A stretch of DNA of 64,000 nt from JAKJGA01 sp029554345 (GTDB taxonomy: Bacteria > Spirochaetota > UBA4802 > JAFGJZ01). The stretch lies in contig DAOPBR010000001.1 of NCBI GenBank assembly GCA_035395685.1, positions 62,001 through 126,000 of the forward strand, in the 5' to 3' direction. How positions within the stretch are numbered: position 1 is the stretch's first letter; the number at the start of each line of letters is the position of its first letter. Both the position numbers and the translations under genes were made by a program. Shown piece by piece: positions 63,739-64,000 of the stretch. The notes beneath the pieces are model-generated. The model had not been told where the DNA came from and ran no database searches. It saw only the letters and a list, made by a program, of their open reading frames with translations.

Positions 63739-63827
63739 TTTTCCCTCACTATTAAATGTTAATTAAAAAATTTCCTGTTTGATATTAAATCATCATAGGA
63801 TATCAACACAAAGTTGTATTCAATCTG

Positions 63828-63858
63828 ACCATACTCTTTTCGCGGCAGGGTTTGTCAA
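63828..63858 (-). promoter_or_regulatory. Possible sigma-70 promoter of fusA
   Basis: TTGACA (63858-63853) with a weak TATGGT (63833-63828) after a 19-base spacer. The leader would be about 85 bases. Confidence 0.35.
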
Positions 63859-63888
63859 TTTTTTTTTAATACCGATTCAGTGCCAAAA

Positions 63889-64000
63889 CTATTTCGCACT
63901 ACTTCTTTTAGACAGCAAAAATTGTAAAAATAACATACCTGCAATTATAATAAAAACAACCGAATAAATAAAAGCAAAAGTCTCAGGGGTAAAACAATCC
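63889..64000 (-). CDS. C-terminal end of a membrane protein (runs off right edge)
   Basis: On the minus strand the frame from 64000 reads about 37 codons to TAG at 63891-63889. The peptide is a single membrane helix 'FAFIYSVVFIIIAGMLFLQF' followed by a short basic tail 'LLSKRSSAK', a typical cytoplasmic end. Too short to name. Confidence 0.55.
   Translation of the reverse strand, partial: DCFTPETFAFIYSVVFIIIAGMLFLQFLLSKRSSAK

Noticed and set aside
63779..63967. Plus-strand frame upstream of fusA
   Set aside because: No ribosome site or protein-like composition; a minus-strand membrane protein end fits the right edge better.
1..64000. tRNA, rRNA, CRISPR or insertion-sequence features
   Set aside because: No T-loop or anticodon-like structures, direct repeat arrays or transposase frames were found by eye.

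Overview
The window is gene-dense, AT-rich DNA (my rough impression is mid-30s % GC) from a flagellated diderm bacterium. The best guess is Spirochaetota or a nearby lineage. Supporting signs are the flgN-flgK-flgL-fliW-csrA cluster, a separate flgB-flgC-fliE operon, HPr/HprK beside rpoN, a DUF2225 protein, a class I adenylate cyclase with a two-cNMP-domain regulator, lipoproteins and an AsmA-like protein. No flagellin, rRNA or tRNA gene is visible, so the assignment is an inference. The sequence is a scaffold: 100 N at 35765-35864 interrupt one gene. Genes run off both ends. No gene-free stretch exceeds about 260 bases; no CRISPR array, insertion sequence or prophage was seen.

Layout. 1-4.3 kb (minus): sigma-54, hibernation factor, HPr kinase, HPr and an NtrY-like sensor kinase in one tight operon with a good sigma-70 promoter. 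4.3-7 kb: small membrane protein and a secreted GLUG-repeat protein. 7-7.8 kb: STAS protein and IspF. 7.8-14.4 kb: a six-gene operon of HD-GYP, cNMP-PP2C phosphatase, QueA, Nif3/DUF34, an RNase H-like protein and RecJ. 14.5-17.4 kb: an M16 protease pair, one catalytic and one not. 17.6-24.2 kb: TruA, DUF2225 and several unassigned secreted or membrane proteins. 24.2-26.3 kb: FolC and a MEMO-like protein. 26.3-28.7 kb: two divergent flagellar units (flgB-flgC-small ORF-fliE; fliS-fliT-like) separated by a region with back-to-back sigma-28-like promoters. 28.7-31.9 kb: PrfB and a spore-photoproduct-lyase-like radical SAM protein. 32-38.8 kb: two-cNMP regulator, AsmA-like protein, two RNA methyltransferases and a stand-alone IMP cyclohydrolase. 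38.9-45.6 kb: class I adenylate cyclase, and a membrane sensor paired with a STAS/zinc-ribbon protein. 45.8-50.8 kb: B12-binding radical SAM protein and UvrA. 50.9-53.2 kb: small secreted and membrane proteins. 53.2-57.6 kb: flagellar hook-junction operon with CsrA/FliW. 57.8-63.7 kb: envelope proteins, an orphan ABC ATPase, MscS, an ECF-like sigma factor and EF-G.

How they may work together. The window holds a cyclase that should make cAMP and two proteins with cNMP-binding domains; one of these is fused to a PP2C phosphatase of the type that dephosphorylates STAS antagonists, and two STAS proteins are present. This suggests, but does not prove, a cAMP-controlled partner-switching circuit. 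CCGATWA-type sigma-28-like promoters precede the flagellar genes and also the sensor-STAS pair, and possibly the two-cNMP regulator, so the signalling genes may belong to the motility regulon.
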